Origin: Bryoerythrophyllum caledonicum
Taxonomy: Eukaryota; Streptophyta; Bryopsida; Pottiales; Pottiaceae
DNA length: 64,000 nt
Direction: 5' to 3'
NCBI GenBank assembly: GCA_963971425.1
Contig: OZ020516.1
Coordinates: 14,992,593 to 15,056,592 of the forward strand
Made by a program: the position numbers and the translations under genes. Within the stretch, counting starts at the first letter, position 1. Every line of letters starts with the position of its first letter. Below, piece after piece: positions 26,157 through 36,203 of this stretch. Below the pieces are notes generated by a model, which saw only the letters and a list, made by a program, of their open reading frames with translations, ran no database searches and was not told the origin of the DNA.

Positions 26157-27407
26157 TTAGGCCTCTGCATTATTGTTGGACTGGCTGGCGTACGCAATGA
26201 CAAACTCCTTCCCGTCGTCATCCATTTGCGTCAACACCGCACCAATTCCCAATGCGCTCCAATCTGTATGTAGCTGGTATGTCTTTCCGGCTATTGGCCT
26301 TCGAAGTATAGGTGCCGATGCCAAGCGGTCCTTCAACTCTTGAAAGGCCACCTCTTGCTCATCCCCCCATATCCAAGGTTGATCATTCCTTGTCAACATG
26401 GTTAATGGCTTGGCAATAGCACTGAAAGTCTTCACAAACTTTCTATAGTAATTACACAACCCCAAGAATGCACGTAGCCTACTAATATCCCTTGGTCTAG
26501 GAATAGACATCACTACTTCAATTTTACTAGCTACCACACCCAATCCACTTGGATATATCATGTGGCCTAAGTACTCGATGCGGTCAAAGTAGAATTTGCA
26601 CTTACCAGGGTGCAACTTCAAACCGTGGAGCCTCAATCTAGCAAACACTTCCATCAAGTGTAGCCTATGTTGCCTTCGATTCGTGCTAAAGACAACGATG
26701 TCGTCAATGTAGCATCTCATGAAATCCAAGCCCGAGAATACTCGGTCCATAACCCTCTGGAATTCGGCAGGCGTATTCTTTAATCCAAATGGTAAGAATT
26801 TCCATTGGAACAACCGGTCCTTCCCATCTTTGTCAATGCCACAGAACGCGGTCTTCTCCTTGTCTTCCTCTCTCAGTCCAATCTGGTGGTATCCAGAGCG
26901 CAAGTCCAACGTACAAAATACCTTGGCGTGACCAATAGCCTCAAAGTTCTCCTCCGGCGTTGGCATCGCATAACGATCTGACTTGGTGAATTTGTTAATC
27001 CTCCTATAGTCCCCGCACATCCTCTTCTCGGTCCAATTACCGTAGATATCTTTCTTGGATGGCATAACCGTCGCCGATGCATACTCGCAATCCGGTGGAG
27101 CCAACTTCACTAGCCCCGCAGCCACCAACTCCTCCGTACGAGCAAGTATCATCCTCCGTTCAACGTTGCTATACTTGTACGGCTTCCGGTATATTGGTGC
27201 TTTGTCCATCAAATTGATATGTACTTCTTGCCCCTTCAATACTCCAAGATCTTCAAGACTAAAGGCAAAACAATCTACGTACTCCCTGAGGAACTCATGT
27301 TCCTCTCTCTCAACTGCTCCATCCGCCAGGCCTACCATCGGTTTCCAAGTATCCTTGGTCACCGCCTCCTTCGGTTCCTTTGGAGCAAGATTCTCCTTCC
27401 TTGGTTG
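26157..27407 (-). pseudogene. Reverse transcriptase and RNase H N-terminal part
   Basis: Same frame as the upstream methyltransferase, separated from it by TAG at 27408-27410. The reverse transcriptase is well kept. The first catalytic Asp lies in TLDLRSGYHQIG (~152 of the Met-initiated segment from 27362), then PFGLKNTPAEFQ (~191-202) and the YIDD box with both Asp residues (~218-221), followed by the thumb region FLGLCNYYRKF. RNase H begins at LHTDWSALGIGAVL with its first acidic residue. The frame stops at TAA 26157-26159, just before the second RNase H acidic motif. This copies element RNA into DNA and removes the template RNA. Ty3/gypsy assignment rests on these motifs and on the RT-RH-integrase order. 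Confidence 0.95.
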
Positions 27408-29447
27408 CTATTGGATGCCATGCGAAGGAGACTCTTCTCCCTCCACATCTACCAAGCTTCCAAGTCCTTCCAATTGGCTTAGTTTGCCAATTGTCTCCCT
27501 TTGCTGAGCTGTGTGTTCTCCCACGAACATATTCTCCACAATCTCCTCCAAATCCTTCGTTTGGTGGGCCAATCCCCTACTTCGGCTCCCATCCTTCACT
27601 CCATGAAGATGATCCTCAGTCTTGAGTGTCGCGAAAAGATTCGCGGAGCCCCACATGTTCCATGGGTGAGGTGTCAAGGCCTTCTCGCCCCCAACCACTT
27701 TGCTTGTCACCCTGACAAAGACAAATTGTTCTCCGGCCGCCCGCAACTCATAAGACCCCATGTAACCAGTAAAACTAGAAGCCAACCGCTTCTGTTCTGC
27801 CACTAGCAACGAAACGATCCACGTCAAGCAATTTAAGTCCATCGCTTGCCCAAGTAAAAATCGCCGTTGTTGCTCCGAGATCCCGGGCGCATCGGTAGTG
27901 CCCGTGGAAAATCCCATGGCTCTCTCCCGTTCATCCGCATTAGGCTCCACCATCTCTTGAGACAAGGAATCCTACACAAAACCCGGGCCGTTATCCTTAA
28001 AGGCATACGACCGAGCAAAACTAACCAACGTGGGCAATGCCCTACGTGGTTCTCCTTTGCGGTTAACGACCGCCAAAGGTGCTTGGTCGTCATGATAAAC
28101 GCGTCGCGGTGCCTTGTGAGGATCCAAAATATCACTCACATAGACATCCGGCCGTTTAATTCGACCTACAGCGGACTCTAACAACTCTTGAGGTGCTAAA
28201 TTCGTCCACCACAATCGCGGGCGATGTGCTCACGATCCCACCGCAGCTGCATCCAACAACACGGGCATACCCAGAGTCTGGTGTATGCGGTGCATGCCCT
28301 CCAATGTCCTCGACCTCGAGCTACTCATCACTGGTACATTCTCCACAATGTAACCTGGTGGTCGCTTCTGAGAGGTTTGAAGCAAAGACAATACGCGAAT
28401 CATATCATGAAACCGCGAAGAACGAGTGTCTTTCAACCCGTTTTGATGTCCAGCCATTGACAATCCTTGACATGGCCATCCCGCGATGACAAGGTCCACA
28501 TGGCCAACACGTTGAATATCCTCTGTTGAAAGCAAAGCAATATCACCAACAAGAGTAGAAAATGAAGTCTTGATGGCACTAGTGGCCAACAAGTTTGGGA
28601 ATTGGGTCCTCAATCGCCGTGAATGTCGCTTAGCCACGTGCCTTGCTGCCTCATCAACATCTACGTAAATGTAGCGTTTGACCTTCATCCCTACTTGCAA
28701 CACTGCCGCCAAGCCACTTCCAATCCCTCCGAACAACTCCAACAACACAATACCATCGTCTGGTACCTTCCACTGAATGGTGGAAGTGTCTAGACGTGGG
28801 CCCAAGTCTCGGTCCACTCGAGAATCATCTTCCGATTGTGGGAGTATCGAATGCTGCCAAGCATCTTCAATGACATGTGCCGCATCCTTCTGAAGTTGAG
28901 TCGTGGTCCTCCACGCTGCTTCTATGCCAGGTTGATACGTCTCTGTATCTCCACCACTTGTGTCACCCACTTGGGCATCCATCTCGTGAAGTATAGGAGT
29001 ATTCATCGAGAAAGTATCACAACCCTTGTGAAACCATGATGGTCCCACATCCATACCTCCTGAGAAGGCAAACACGTCTGCAAGATTGCCAGTCAGAACT
29101 CGAATAAAACGAGCTGGCAGCTGAGCCTTCCGCCCATCTCCTGCTTGCCATCCTGGTCTATAACTTGCGGTTTCCTCCCAGAAATCTAAGGTAAACCCCA
29201 TGGGATAAAGCACCGCCGAGCCCACCAAGACATCGTATGACTTGGCCTCCGTTACTATAGCTTTCACCTTCATAAAGCTTGCATCCTCGACATCATCTTC
29301 GTTGAGTCGTAAAATCAACTCCTCCTTTGTGATGCCTGTAGCATGCTCCGTACCCCCCATCGAAGTGCTAATTGTCCATGGACACTTCTCCAAAGTGTCC
29401 CCAGTCAAACCCAACCCCTCACGGGCAGATGCTCCCAACATCAATGG
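27408..29447 (-). pseudogene. Retropepsin remainder and C5 cytosine-DNA methyltransferase domain
   Basis: The open part from 29444 first carries the rest of the protease fold (PLMLGAS after the active site; YDVLVGSAVLYPMGF near residues 80-94). A C5 methyltransferase follows: motif I LELFGGIGSGLA (~235-246, nt ~28742), an acidic cofactor motif YVDVDEAA (~260-267), motif IV GWPCQGLS with the catalytic Cys (~322-329, nt ~28470), and motif VI IVENVPV (~366-372). TGA at 28230-28232 interrupts it. The same frame goes on with motif VIII-like HRPRLWWTN, a TAG at 27972-27974, then motif IX-X-like ERERAMGFSTGTTDAPG and RRFLLGQAMD. All parts of the fold are present. Such enzymes transfer a methyl group from S-adenosylmethionine to cytosine C5. 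Motif VIII resembles DNMT3/DRM enzymes, while PCQ is more like DNMT1/CMT, so the subfamily is uncertain. It lies between protease and RT, as part of the polyprotein rather than a chance insertion. Confidence 0.9.
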
Positions 29448-31505
29448 TTAAGCTCCTGAATCCAAAAGCACTCGTCGAGGCACAAATACCCTCCCCTTGG
29501 GCCCAACAAGTTGGAAAATCCCTTGGGAGTTGTCAACCACCACCACACTAGGTGTAATGGATGACCTCTCGATTGCAGGTCTGGCGGCCATGGTCTTGAC
29601 ACGCATGGCTGCTGAAAGTAGCCCCTCCACGTTGTCCTCTTGACTCTTATCCACCTTTCCTTCAATCACTTCTGTCTTCAACGCATTGACGCCCGTGGAG
29701 TCACCCGACTCACATATGTGAGCCGCCATCTTGAAGACCGTTGCTACAGTCAAGCCCTCTTGTGACATCAATTTAGCAGAAAATAGTGAAGCCTCACAAA
29801 CCACGTTTGCCGCTTCTCTCACCACCGTACTAGATGGCTCTACAATCCCAACGCTAGGGCGAGTAGTTGGCACCCCCCGACGCGTTGGAGGCACCATGGA
29901 AGATGTTGGCACCATCTCCTCCAACGTGAAAGACTCGGGCAATCGAGCTTGCCGGTTGTCCTTCCCATGTTGAGGATCCAAGGTTGAACTTGCTCCACAT
30001 GGAACCTCCTTGGTCACCGGTGTTTGACTCTGCGTAAAAGCATAAGCCTCCCGTGAGCCATCCGTGATAGCAAGTGCCATGCCACTTAGCATATAGTCCC
30101 CGAATTCGTCATCATCGGGCCTAAACCCGCCCCTAGCATAAAAACTAGGAGTGACTTGGGGCTTTTCACTCACTGAAGCAGCATTCGTGCTCATGGCCGC
30201 CATCTTGGCCTCCAATTCCGCAAATTTGGCCTTCCAACCTTTCTTGTCTCCACCCGAAGACTTGGACTCCTTCTCCTTATTGCCTGCCTTGGCTCCCTTG
30301 CCTCCAGGAGGCTTCAACTCGGGGTGAAGCTTCCAATACTTAGCCTCGGAATGCCCCTTGGCACCACAACCAGAGCAATAGCCACCGGTTTGAGGGGTAG
30401 AGGACTTGCCTTCCTTGCAATCCTTCCTCAAATGCCCCGGTTTGCCACAACTAAAGCATAATGCTTCAGTGTCGGTGGCATAGGAGGGAACCGAAGCCTT
30501 GGCCACCTTGACCTTTTCAGGAATCTTCTCTTCACGTTTGAGAAATCCCATGGCCGCTTTCTCCTCCAATAAATTGATCTCAATTCTCTCCGAAGTCTCA
30601 AACACAAATCTCAAAGTCGGTGGCTCACCCAATCGCAATGCCTCATTGCGAACTAATGTCTTCAGCTCCTTCTCTAAGATGTTGTACCAGTGCTGCACTG
30701 CTTGCTGCTCCGTGACTCCGTGAGTAGCAGAAATCAGTCTCCGCAATCTCGCATGAGCTTCCCGCAAGGACTCATCTCCTCCTCGCACAAAAGACCTCAA
30801 TGCCTTCATCTTATCCGCCCGTTGACCTTGATAGTCTCGACGGATCTGTGTGAAGAATACAGCCGTAGGGTTAAACGGAGGTGGAATAGCCACCGTTTCC
30901 ATCGGTTGGCTCAAGTCCTCGGCACTACTCGTGCCCTCCTCTTGCTTCCCCTTTCCCACACGTGATGGAACACTCGGCGCTCCGCCGAATACATCCGCGT
31001 AATTTGGTGCATAGAAATCCCTCCATGCCAATATCTCCGTGAGGTGAGCCGCCTCGAATTCTCCATAATCCGCGAACGGAGCTCCCTCTAGACATCCAAA
31101 TAACGCCCTCCACACCATGTAAGGGTTGAAGTTGGGGTTGTGAGACTTCTGGAGTTCACACCACATGGTGAACTCCCTCTTGAAGTCATCCGCTTCGATA
31201 GTGCCCGTGGCACCCGAAAACCGTCGCACCCCCCATTCTCCTCCTCCTCCATATGGTGAAGCCATCTCCTCCCAATCAAAAATTGATTGCAAAGGCTTTC
31301 TTGGTGGGGAACTTGCACTACGTGCCAAAGATTCTACCACAAACTCACGTTCTTCTACTATCGGTTGGACCGTATCCTCCTCTTCCTTCGATTGAGTGGT
31401 AACTTCCTCTACCACTGTTTCTCGAACGCCTACCGCAAATGGAGTGTTTCTCCGAGTGAAACCGGGCCCCTTCCACGTCTCCAGATTGAGAATTGGTTGG
31501 CTCAA
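29448..31505 (-). pseudogene. Gag polyprotein with zinc knuckles, ending at the protease active site
   Basis: An open frame of 685 codons. Residues ~100-310 look like a Ty3 gag capsid region (FKREFTMWCELQK; EQQAVQHWYNILEKELK). A CCHC zinc knuckle follows at ~350-363 (CFSCGKPGHLRKDC). A second at ~377-390 has C, C and H, but Tyr where the last Cys belongs (CSGCGAKGHSEAKYW), a G-to-A type change. A Lys/Gly-rich linker and a long Ser/Thr-rich region lead to LLDSGA, the retropepsin active site, where TAA (29448-29450) cuts the frame; the protease goes on beyond it. The open frame begins at a TTG that overlaps the stop of ORF1, so the true gag start is unclear. Gag packages the RNA; the zinc knuckles bind it. 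Confidence 0.9.
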
Positions 31506-32143
31506 TCAAAGAAGCGCCATGCTTCATGAGTGCCCTTTTTCTCCGGAGCGTAGATAGTGGGTGGTTCTTCCCAATCGAGTAGCTCCAAGGTGAGTGTGTC
31601 CCACACACTGCTGGCCCGCTTTCGCCACGTACCCACTTCCCACTGCCACGTCGTATGAAACACGAAGCCTTCACTCTCAAATTCGGTGAAGATGAGGAAG
31701 AACGTGGGCAATTGGTTCCCTCGGCGGAAATCCGCCACCTCCACGGCGTACCTTGACCCAACGTTCTTAAGGACGACGGCCTCCTCTCCAACCACAAGAT
31801 CCACGGCTTCAACTTGGCCTCGTGCACGACAAAGAGGTGCTCGAACACCTTCCTTGGCCCTAAGCGCTCGGACCTTGCGCACCCCACCAAGTGAAGTCCA
31901 ATACTTCACGGACTCTTCGCTTAGCACCTTTGTGCCTGGCTTTCGCAAGTCTTGAGTCCCGGTTCGAGACTTGGCTATGGAAGATAACTCAAAATCCCTA
32001 CCACTAGAGCTTGCCTGGGAAGGTGAAGATTTAACTTGCAAATCTTGGAGGCAAGTAATCAATTGACTAAGGGTCTCGGTGCTAATCTCTACCGTGGATG
32101 CACTAGACTCTTTTGATTCCTTCTTCTTTCCTCCACTATCCAT
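31502..32143 (-). CDS. ORF1 upstream of gag, unknown function
   Basis: An intact frame from the ATG at 32143 (an in-frame TTG lies 15 bases upstream) to TGA at 31502-31504, about 213 residues. The N-terminal third is Ser/Lys-rich with a possible amphipathic helix (TLSQLITCLQDLQV). The rest is a compact mix with many Trp and Phe (TTWQWEVGTW; LELLDWEEPP) that suggests a folded domain, but I recognise none. Its TGA overlaps the TTG that opens the gag frame in a different phase, so it could be the N-terminal part of gag joined by frameshifting, a separate leader protein, or a frame broken from gag by an indel. It is the only retrotransposon frame here without an internal stop. Confidence 0.6.
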   Translation of the reverse strand: MDSGGKKKESKESSASTVEISTETLSQLITCLQDLQVKSSPSQASSSGRDFELSSIAKSRTGTQDLRKPGTKVLSEESVKYWTSLGGVRKVRALRAKEGVRAPLCRARGQVEAVDLVVGEEAVVLKNVGSRYAVEVADFRRGNQLPTFFLIFTEFESEGFVFHTTWQWEVGTWRKRASSVWDTLTLELLDWEEPPTIYAPEKKGTHEAWRFFD

Positions 32144-32215
32144 GTCCCATAGGCTCAATGCAACCCACTCTTTTTACGTGGTTGTATTAAGTGGGCTCAC
32201 AATGGATGTTAGGGG

Positions 32216-32263
32216 AATGCTAGATTAGGGGAATGCTAGATTAAGAGAATGCTAGAATTTCAC
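32216..32263. repeat. Three ~18-bp tandem repeats
   Basis: GAATGCTAGATTAGGG recurs three times with small changes, about 75 bp before the first ORF of the retrotransposon, in its leader or 5' LTR. Confidence 0.7.
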
Positions 32264-32397
32264 TTCTTGTTCACTATCATATGCCACACTTAGCTCACGT
32301 GATACAACACATCAACAGTGTGCACAACAATTTGATGAGAACAACCCCAAGTCTAGCCATACATGATCCCCATAATCCAAATCCCTAGCCGAAGTAC

Positions 32398-32660
32398 AAG
32401 AGGAAAGCGACAATGTCACTCACCATCCCATATCTCTACTAGTCACTCCCCAAAGGTGGCAAAGTGCAAGAAAAAGGTGACTATGGCACCCAATATCCCA
32501 CAACTCTTCCAATCATTCTCACACGCAAATTGGCAAGGGTAAGAAGTGGGCAACAATGGTACCCACTATCCCACACCTTCACCTCTTACAAGAATGACGA
32601 AGAGCAAGAAGAAGGTGACTATGGCACCCGCTCTCCCGCACTTTCACCACTTACTAACAA
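32398..32660. repeat. ~63-bp imperfect tandem repeats in the 5' leader
   Basis: About four units share GGTGACTATGGCACCC and TCCCACACCTTCACC-like blocks, interspersed with AAGAGCAAGAAGAAG. They sit upstream of ORF1 on the minus strand, where the LTR or leader is expected. The open frames across them are by-products of the repeats. Confidence 0.65.
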
Positions 32661-33475
32661 GATGCAACATACAAACTTGTCACTCCCCCAAGCAACCGAC
32701 TACCCCCTCCCAACGCGGGTCCGGATACGTTACCTTGTTGAAATAGTCTTGGGCCGCTGAATAGCTATCACTAGCTGCTCTTAAAGAAAACCCTAAGTCA
32801 AATCAAAGCCTTATAATGCCACATAAAAGTAGCTGGCTTTTCTCTAAAACCACAAAGTTCTAGGATAACACCCTAAAATTCTAAGTGATCAAAATCACTA
32901 GAAATGGGCAGCTCTTGCACTAAAATGTACACAAAGCTAACATGTGCTTAAGCATGTATCATTCCCACATGGAGACAAATGAACAACCTTGACACAATTG
33001 CAATGTGCAATTCCAACAAAATTTTGGCAACGCTTCCGCATCACCAAAAGCACCGCAAAAATTCAGACGACACTATAAGTGAATTCAATTGAGATTTAGG
33101 AAACCCCCAATTGTCAACCACTCACCCGGTTGCAATGAGTACCTCCACGCTTCACTAGACTTCCAAGTTTGGCGCTGGTAATCTTTGTATCACTCCGGCG
33201 CTTTACGTTGCTCTGTAGGTACCGAACTTCAATGGGAAAATGAACGAGACGTGGCATGCACGCGCACAGTAGCAGCACACCACTACTTCCTGCAAGAAAC
33301 TAAAACTCTGTCGCTAGCGCCGCCGCAGTTCCTGCAACCGCTCTCGAACGCGCGGACCTTCACCTCGTCCTCCAGGAAGTTGTTGCATCCGTCCTCCACC
33401 CAACGCCCAAGCTTCGTCACCTATAGTAACTCCACCAGCAGCGAGCCACCAGATCGTCGTTCGACTCCGGCTTAG
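32661..33475. other. Retrotransposon 5' flank or leader, no gene fixed
   Basis: Probably 5' LTR/leader of the retrotransposon up to about 33.1 kb, then GC-richer DNA. I found no primer-binding site or LTR boundary. The minus strand at 33250-33420 has fragmentary coding look (VKVRAFESGCRNCGG) with stops, which may belong to the decayed region further up. Confidence 0.35.
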
Positions 33476-33548
33476 TTTGGCAACTCTTCACAATGTGTCC
33501 CCACTCTACCAAAGAAGAGGACTCCTGTACACCAAGTATTCTCTGCAG

Positions 33549-33740
33549 CTAAAGACTGTTTGAGCTGAGTACTGTATGGGCCAAGTCGTCCTTCCACACC
33601 TGGAAGCGGTGCGTGCACTCCTCTAAAGTCTGGTACACCTTCCCCTGCTTCTTTGCCCATGCCGAGAACTGGTCTAAGGGCACCGCTTGGTCTCTACCAA
33701 TCCTCGTGGGTGTGCCGACAGTGCTTCCTGGTGTGTACAC
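33549..33740 (-). pseudogene. Fragment resembling a papain-type protease propeptide (I29)
   Basis: A 63-codon frame contains FSAWAKKQGKVYQTLEE followed by CTHRFQVWKDDL. This matches the spacing of the I29 inhibitor (ERFNIN-type) propeptide of plant cysteine proteases: aromatic-x2-W, HGKxY-like, then RF-x-W/F-x-N/D. No catalytic domain follows in frame, and neighbouring frames hold stops. It lies on the same strand as the decayed coding DNA at 36.2-37.0 kb, which would adjoin it if the CACTA insertion were absent. The assignment rests on one motif, so it is moderate. Confidence 0.4.
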
Positions 33741-34824
33741 AGACGTGGACGGACCAAGCTACTCCGGTTTAGCCTTGCACTTGTGACGTCATAGTTTCGG
33801 CGGCTCTTGCTGGACCCGCACTCACACTATAAGAAACTCGTGTTTTTTGTCACGTCCTGAATCATGTCCCAGGAGACATGTAGACATCCGAATTTACATC
33901 CCTCTGGCGTACCAACGCGTGTAACACGCTATAACGCGTAGGGACATCACCAAAAACGCGAGGACATCCCTGCGACAAGGACGATTTTTGGAGATTTTGG
34001 GAGGTTGGAAATGGTGCCAACTGGGCGCCACGTAGACGACACCTAAGCGGCAGGATGACGGGCAGTCCCACATGGCCGGGAAATTCATCCTCTCCATTGG
34101 TGACGTGGCATCTGACGTGGCATGTGACGTGGACCCACGTGGCCTCTGATGTGGACCCGGGAAAGAGTGACGTGGCGTGCCACGTCAGCAGAGATTTGCG
34201 TGGTTTTTTTTTCAGATTCGTGTTCGCGGGGACGTCATTGGTAACATGGCTGTGTTTTTTAAGACGTCCCGGGTTGACGTGGAGATGTCCTGCTCGACGT
34301 CTACGCCAACGCTACCTGGATTTTGATGCTGATTTCGTTGAACATCGCCATGCCCTAGAGGACGTGGCGATGGATATGATCGCGTCCTCCAATATGTTGC
34401 CGACCCATGGTCGTCGGCACTGAGGGTGTCATTGCAGATGTCTCAAAGAACTTATGCGTGTCTGACGTGACATCCCCTGATGCATGGTATTGTTGACGCT
34501 GTGTATGATGGTGTTTTGAGGGACATCAAGAGATGTTGTACAAGACATGAATACGTTGTACAAGACATGAGTATGTTGTACAAGACATGAGTACAAGACA
34601 TGAATACCTCATCTTACATGTAACATGTACATTCATCCAAATTCATGCTTACTGGCCTACTTGCAAATGTGGTAATATGATATACACGCAATTTAAAATA
34701 TGTCTCCATAGACACGGGGATGTTTCAAAAGACGTCCCTACGTTTCCTAAGTGTTGCGGCATACGTCTTCTACAACATGGTCACGTCTATATGTCGCTCA
34801 CATCACATTGGATGTCCAACACTG

Positions 34825-35002
34825 CACCTCTAACCTCTACACTCTAAACTCTAACCTCTACACTCAAAACTCTAACCTCTACATTCTAAACTCTTACCTC
34901 TACACTCAAAACTCTAACCTCTACACTCTAAACTCTAACATTCTAACTTGTAAACTCAGTCTACACTCTAAAACTCCAACCTCTACATTCTAAACTCTAA
35001 CT
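34825..35002. repeat. 21-bp tandem repeat within the CACTA element
   Basis: Units of CTCTACACTCTAAACTCTAA and close variants repeat about eight times. They resemble degenerate telomere-like pyrimidine repeats but lack the exact plant telomere heptamer, so they are simple repeats. Confidence 0.85.
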
Positions 35003-35060
35003 ACTTGGAGAAATGAAGGCCAAAGTGAGCTTTGTGCAACCTCAAATTCTACTTAAAGGT

Positions 35061-35142
35061 CTCATGACCTAACTATGGCTGTAGCAGCTAACCCTAGCCG
35101 CCTCATGACCTAACTATGGCTGGAGCAGCTAACCCTCGCCGC
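35061..35142. repeat. 41-bp tandem duplication within the CACTA element
   Basis: CTCATGACCTAACTATGGCT followed by (G)AGCAGCTAACCCT-GCCGC occurs twice in direct succession, with two mismatches. Confidence 0.9.
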
Positions 35143-36203
35143 CTCTATTCATCCAATGAACTTGACAAAATTCATCCTACTTGATGGTTATGTTTTGCAA
35201 GACACGATGATGTTTTCCAGGACATGTCGATGTTTTCCAGGACATGTCAATGTTTTGCCAAACACTGCTGATGTTTTCAGAGACGTCTCTGTGGGATGTC
35301 CTCAAAGACATGTAGACGTTACTCGAGACATCTTCAATTGGATGTCTCAAGTGACGTGGACCTATACACAGAATGACGCGTCACCTTGTCCGACATGGAA
35401 TTGTGTTTGCCATGTAGATGAAGTGCTGTAAACTACAAAATATATAATATGTCTACATGGGTAAGCCACCAAGGACTTTACAAAATCACCCTAAATTCCT
35501 TATAATTCGGGTTTTGGTAGAAAAGTGGTATTTTAATATTATATTAATTAATAAATATTATTTAATATTTAAATACACAGTACTGAATTTAATATGTCCG
35601 CTTTAATTACAGAATAATCATTTTTTATAAAATATTATTATAATATTAATTAATATTTTGTATTTTTAATATTTAAAATTAAATTTTATTTTGAAAACCA
35701 TTTTGATACGAAGTAGACAAATCAAAAATTTCAGAGGATCAAAGTTAATAAATATAATCAGAATATTCTTCAATTTTATATACTTTATTTTTTTTATTTT
35801 TAAAAAAAAAATCTAGTTTTATAATGCTCGTGCCTTTTTTTTCCTCCTCTTGCAGACCGCTGCCCGTTTCGTTGTTTTTTTTAACGTTGGGCTACTTTCT
35901 ATCTTGCACAACAGTAACTTCGACATTCTTACCTCAAGTGAAACGTTTGTCCGCTGCCAGCGTGGCAGTTTTGCGTCACCCAAGATGTCCTCGATGACGT
36001 CCTCGGAGACGGGCGCGTTGTTGGAGACATCATCGCGTCTCCTATTTCGCACGCACGTTTCGGGACCCTCCCACCTCCACTGTTCATTATTGACGCGTGG
36101 ACATCCTCACGTTCACGGGGACATTACTGGCTAGCTCCAAGACATCAAAAAAACACGCTGACATGATTAAAGACATAACAAAAAACACGGGTTTCTTACA
36201 GTG

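Larger units (their letters stand above)
24283..32143 (-). mobile_element. Ty3/gypsy-type retrotransposon with DNA methyltransferase and PHD finger (decayed)
   Basis: Coding order on the minus strand: ORF1, gag with zinc knuckles, retropepsin, C5 cytosine methyltransferase, reverse transcriptase, RNase H, integrase, PHD finger. RT before integrase is the Ty3/gypsy order. Gag through integrase share one frame, interrupted only by stops at 29448 (TAA), 28230 (TGA), 27972 (TAG), 27408 (TAG) and 26157 (TAA). A one-base shift near 24720 moves the end into another frame, which has stops at 24529 (TAG) and 24403 (TAG). All seven stops are one C-to-T step from a Gln or Arg codon. The chain therefore looks like a single gag-pol polyprotein that decayed after insertion. 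Coordinates given are coding limits; LTRs were not found. Confidence 0.9.
33825..36203. mobile_element. Non-autonomous CACTA (En/Spm-type) transposon
   Basis: Begins CACTATAAGAAACTCGTG and ends with the inverted form of CACTGTAAGAAACCCGTG. The TIRs run on through TTTTTTGT for about 28 bp. The 3-bp sequence TCA flanks both sides (33822-33824 and 36204-36206), the TSD size expected for CACTA elements. Both ends hold dense subterminal copies of GACATC/GACGT(C/G)/GACATGT in both orientations, as in En/Spm subterminal regions that bind transposase. The 2,379-bp interior has no transposase: it holds two simple tandem repeats and a very AT-rich block (35.5-35.8 kb). It depends on a transposase from elsewhere. 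It is inserted in decayed minus-strand coding DNA. Confidence 0.92.

Noticed and set aside
28193..30965. Plus-strand open frames antisense to the retrotransposon
   Set aside because: Shadows of the minus-strand coding frames; no domains.
23826..33475. LTR pair of the retrotransposon
   Set aside because: No direct repeat between the 3' side (23.8-24.28 kb) and the 5' side (32.2-33.5 kb) could be found by eye, so no LTRs are annotated.
34825..35002. Telomere-like repeats (CTAAACTCTAACCTC)
   Set aside because: The 21-bp unit lacks exact CCCTAAA heptamers and lies inside a CACTA element, so it is not an interstitial telomere.
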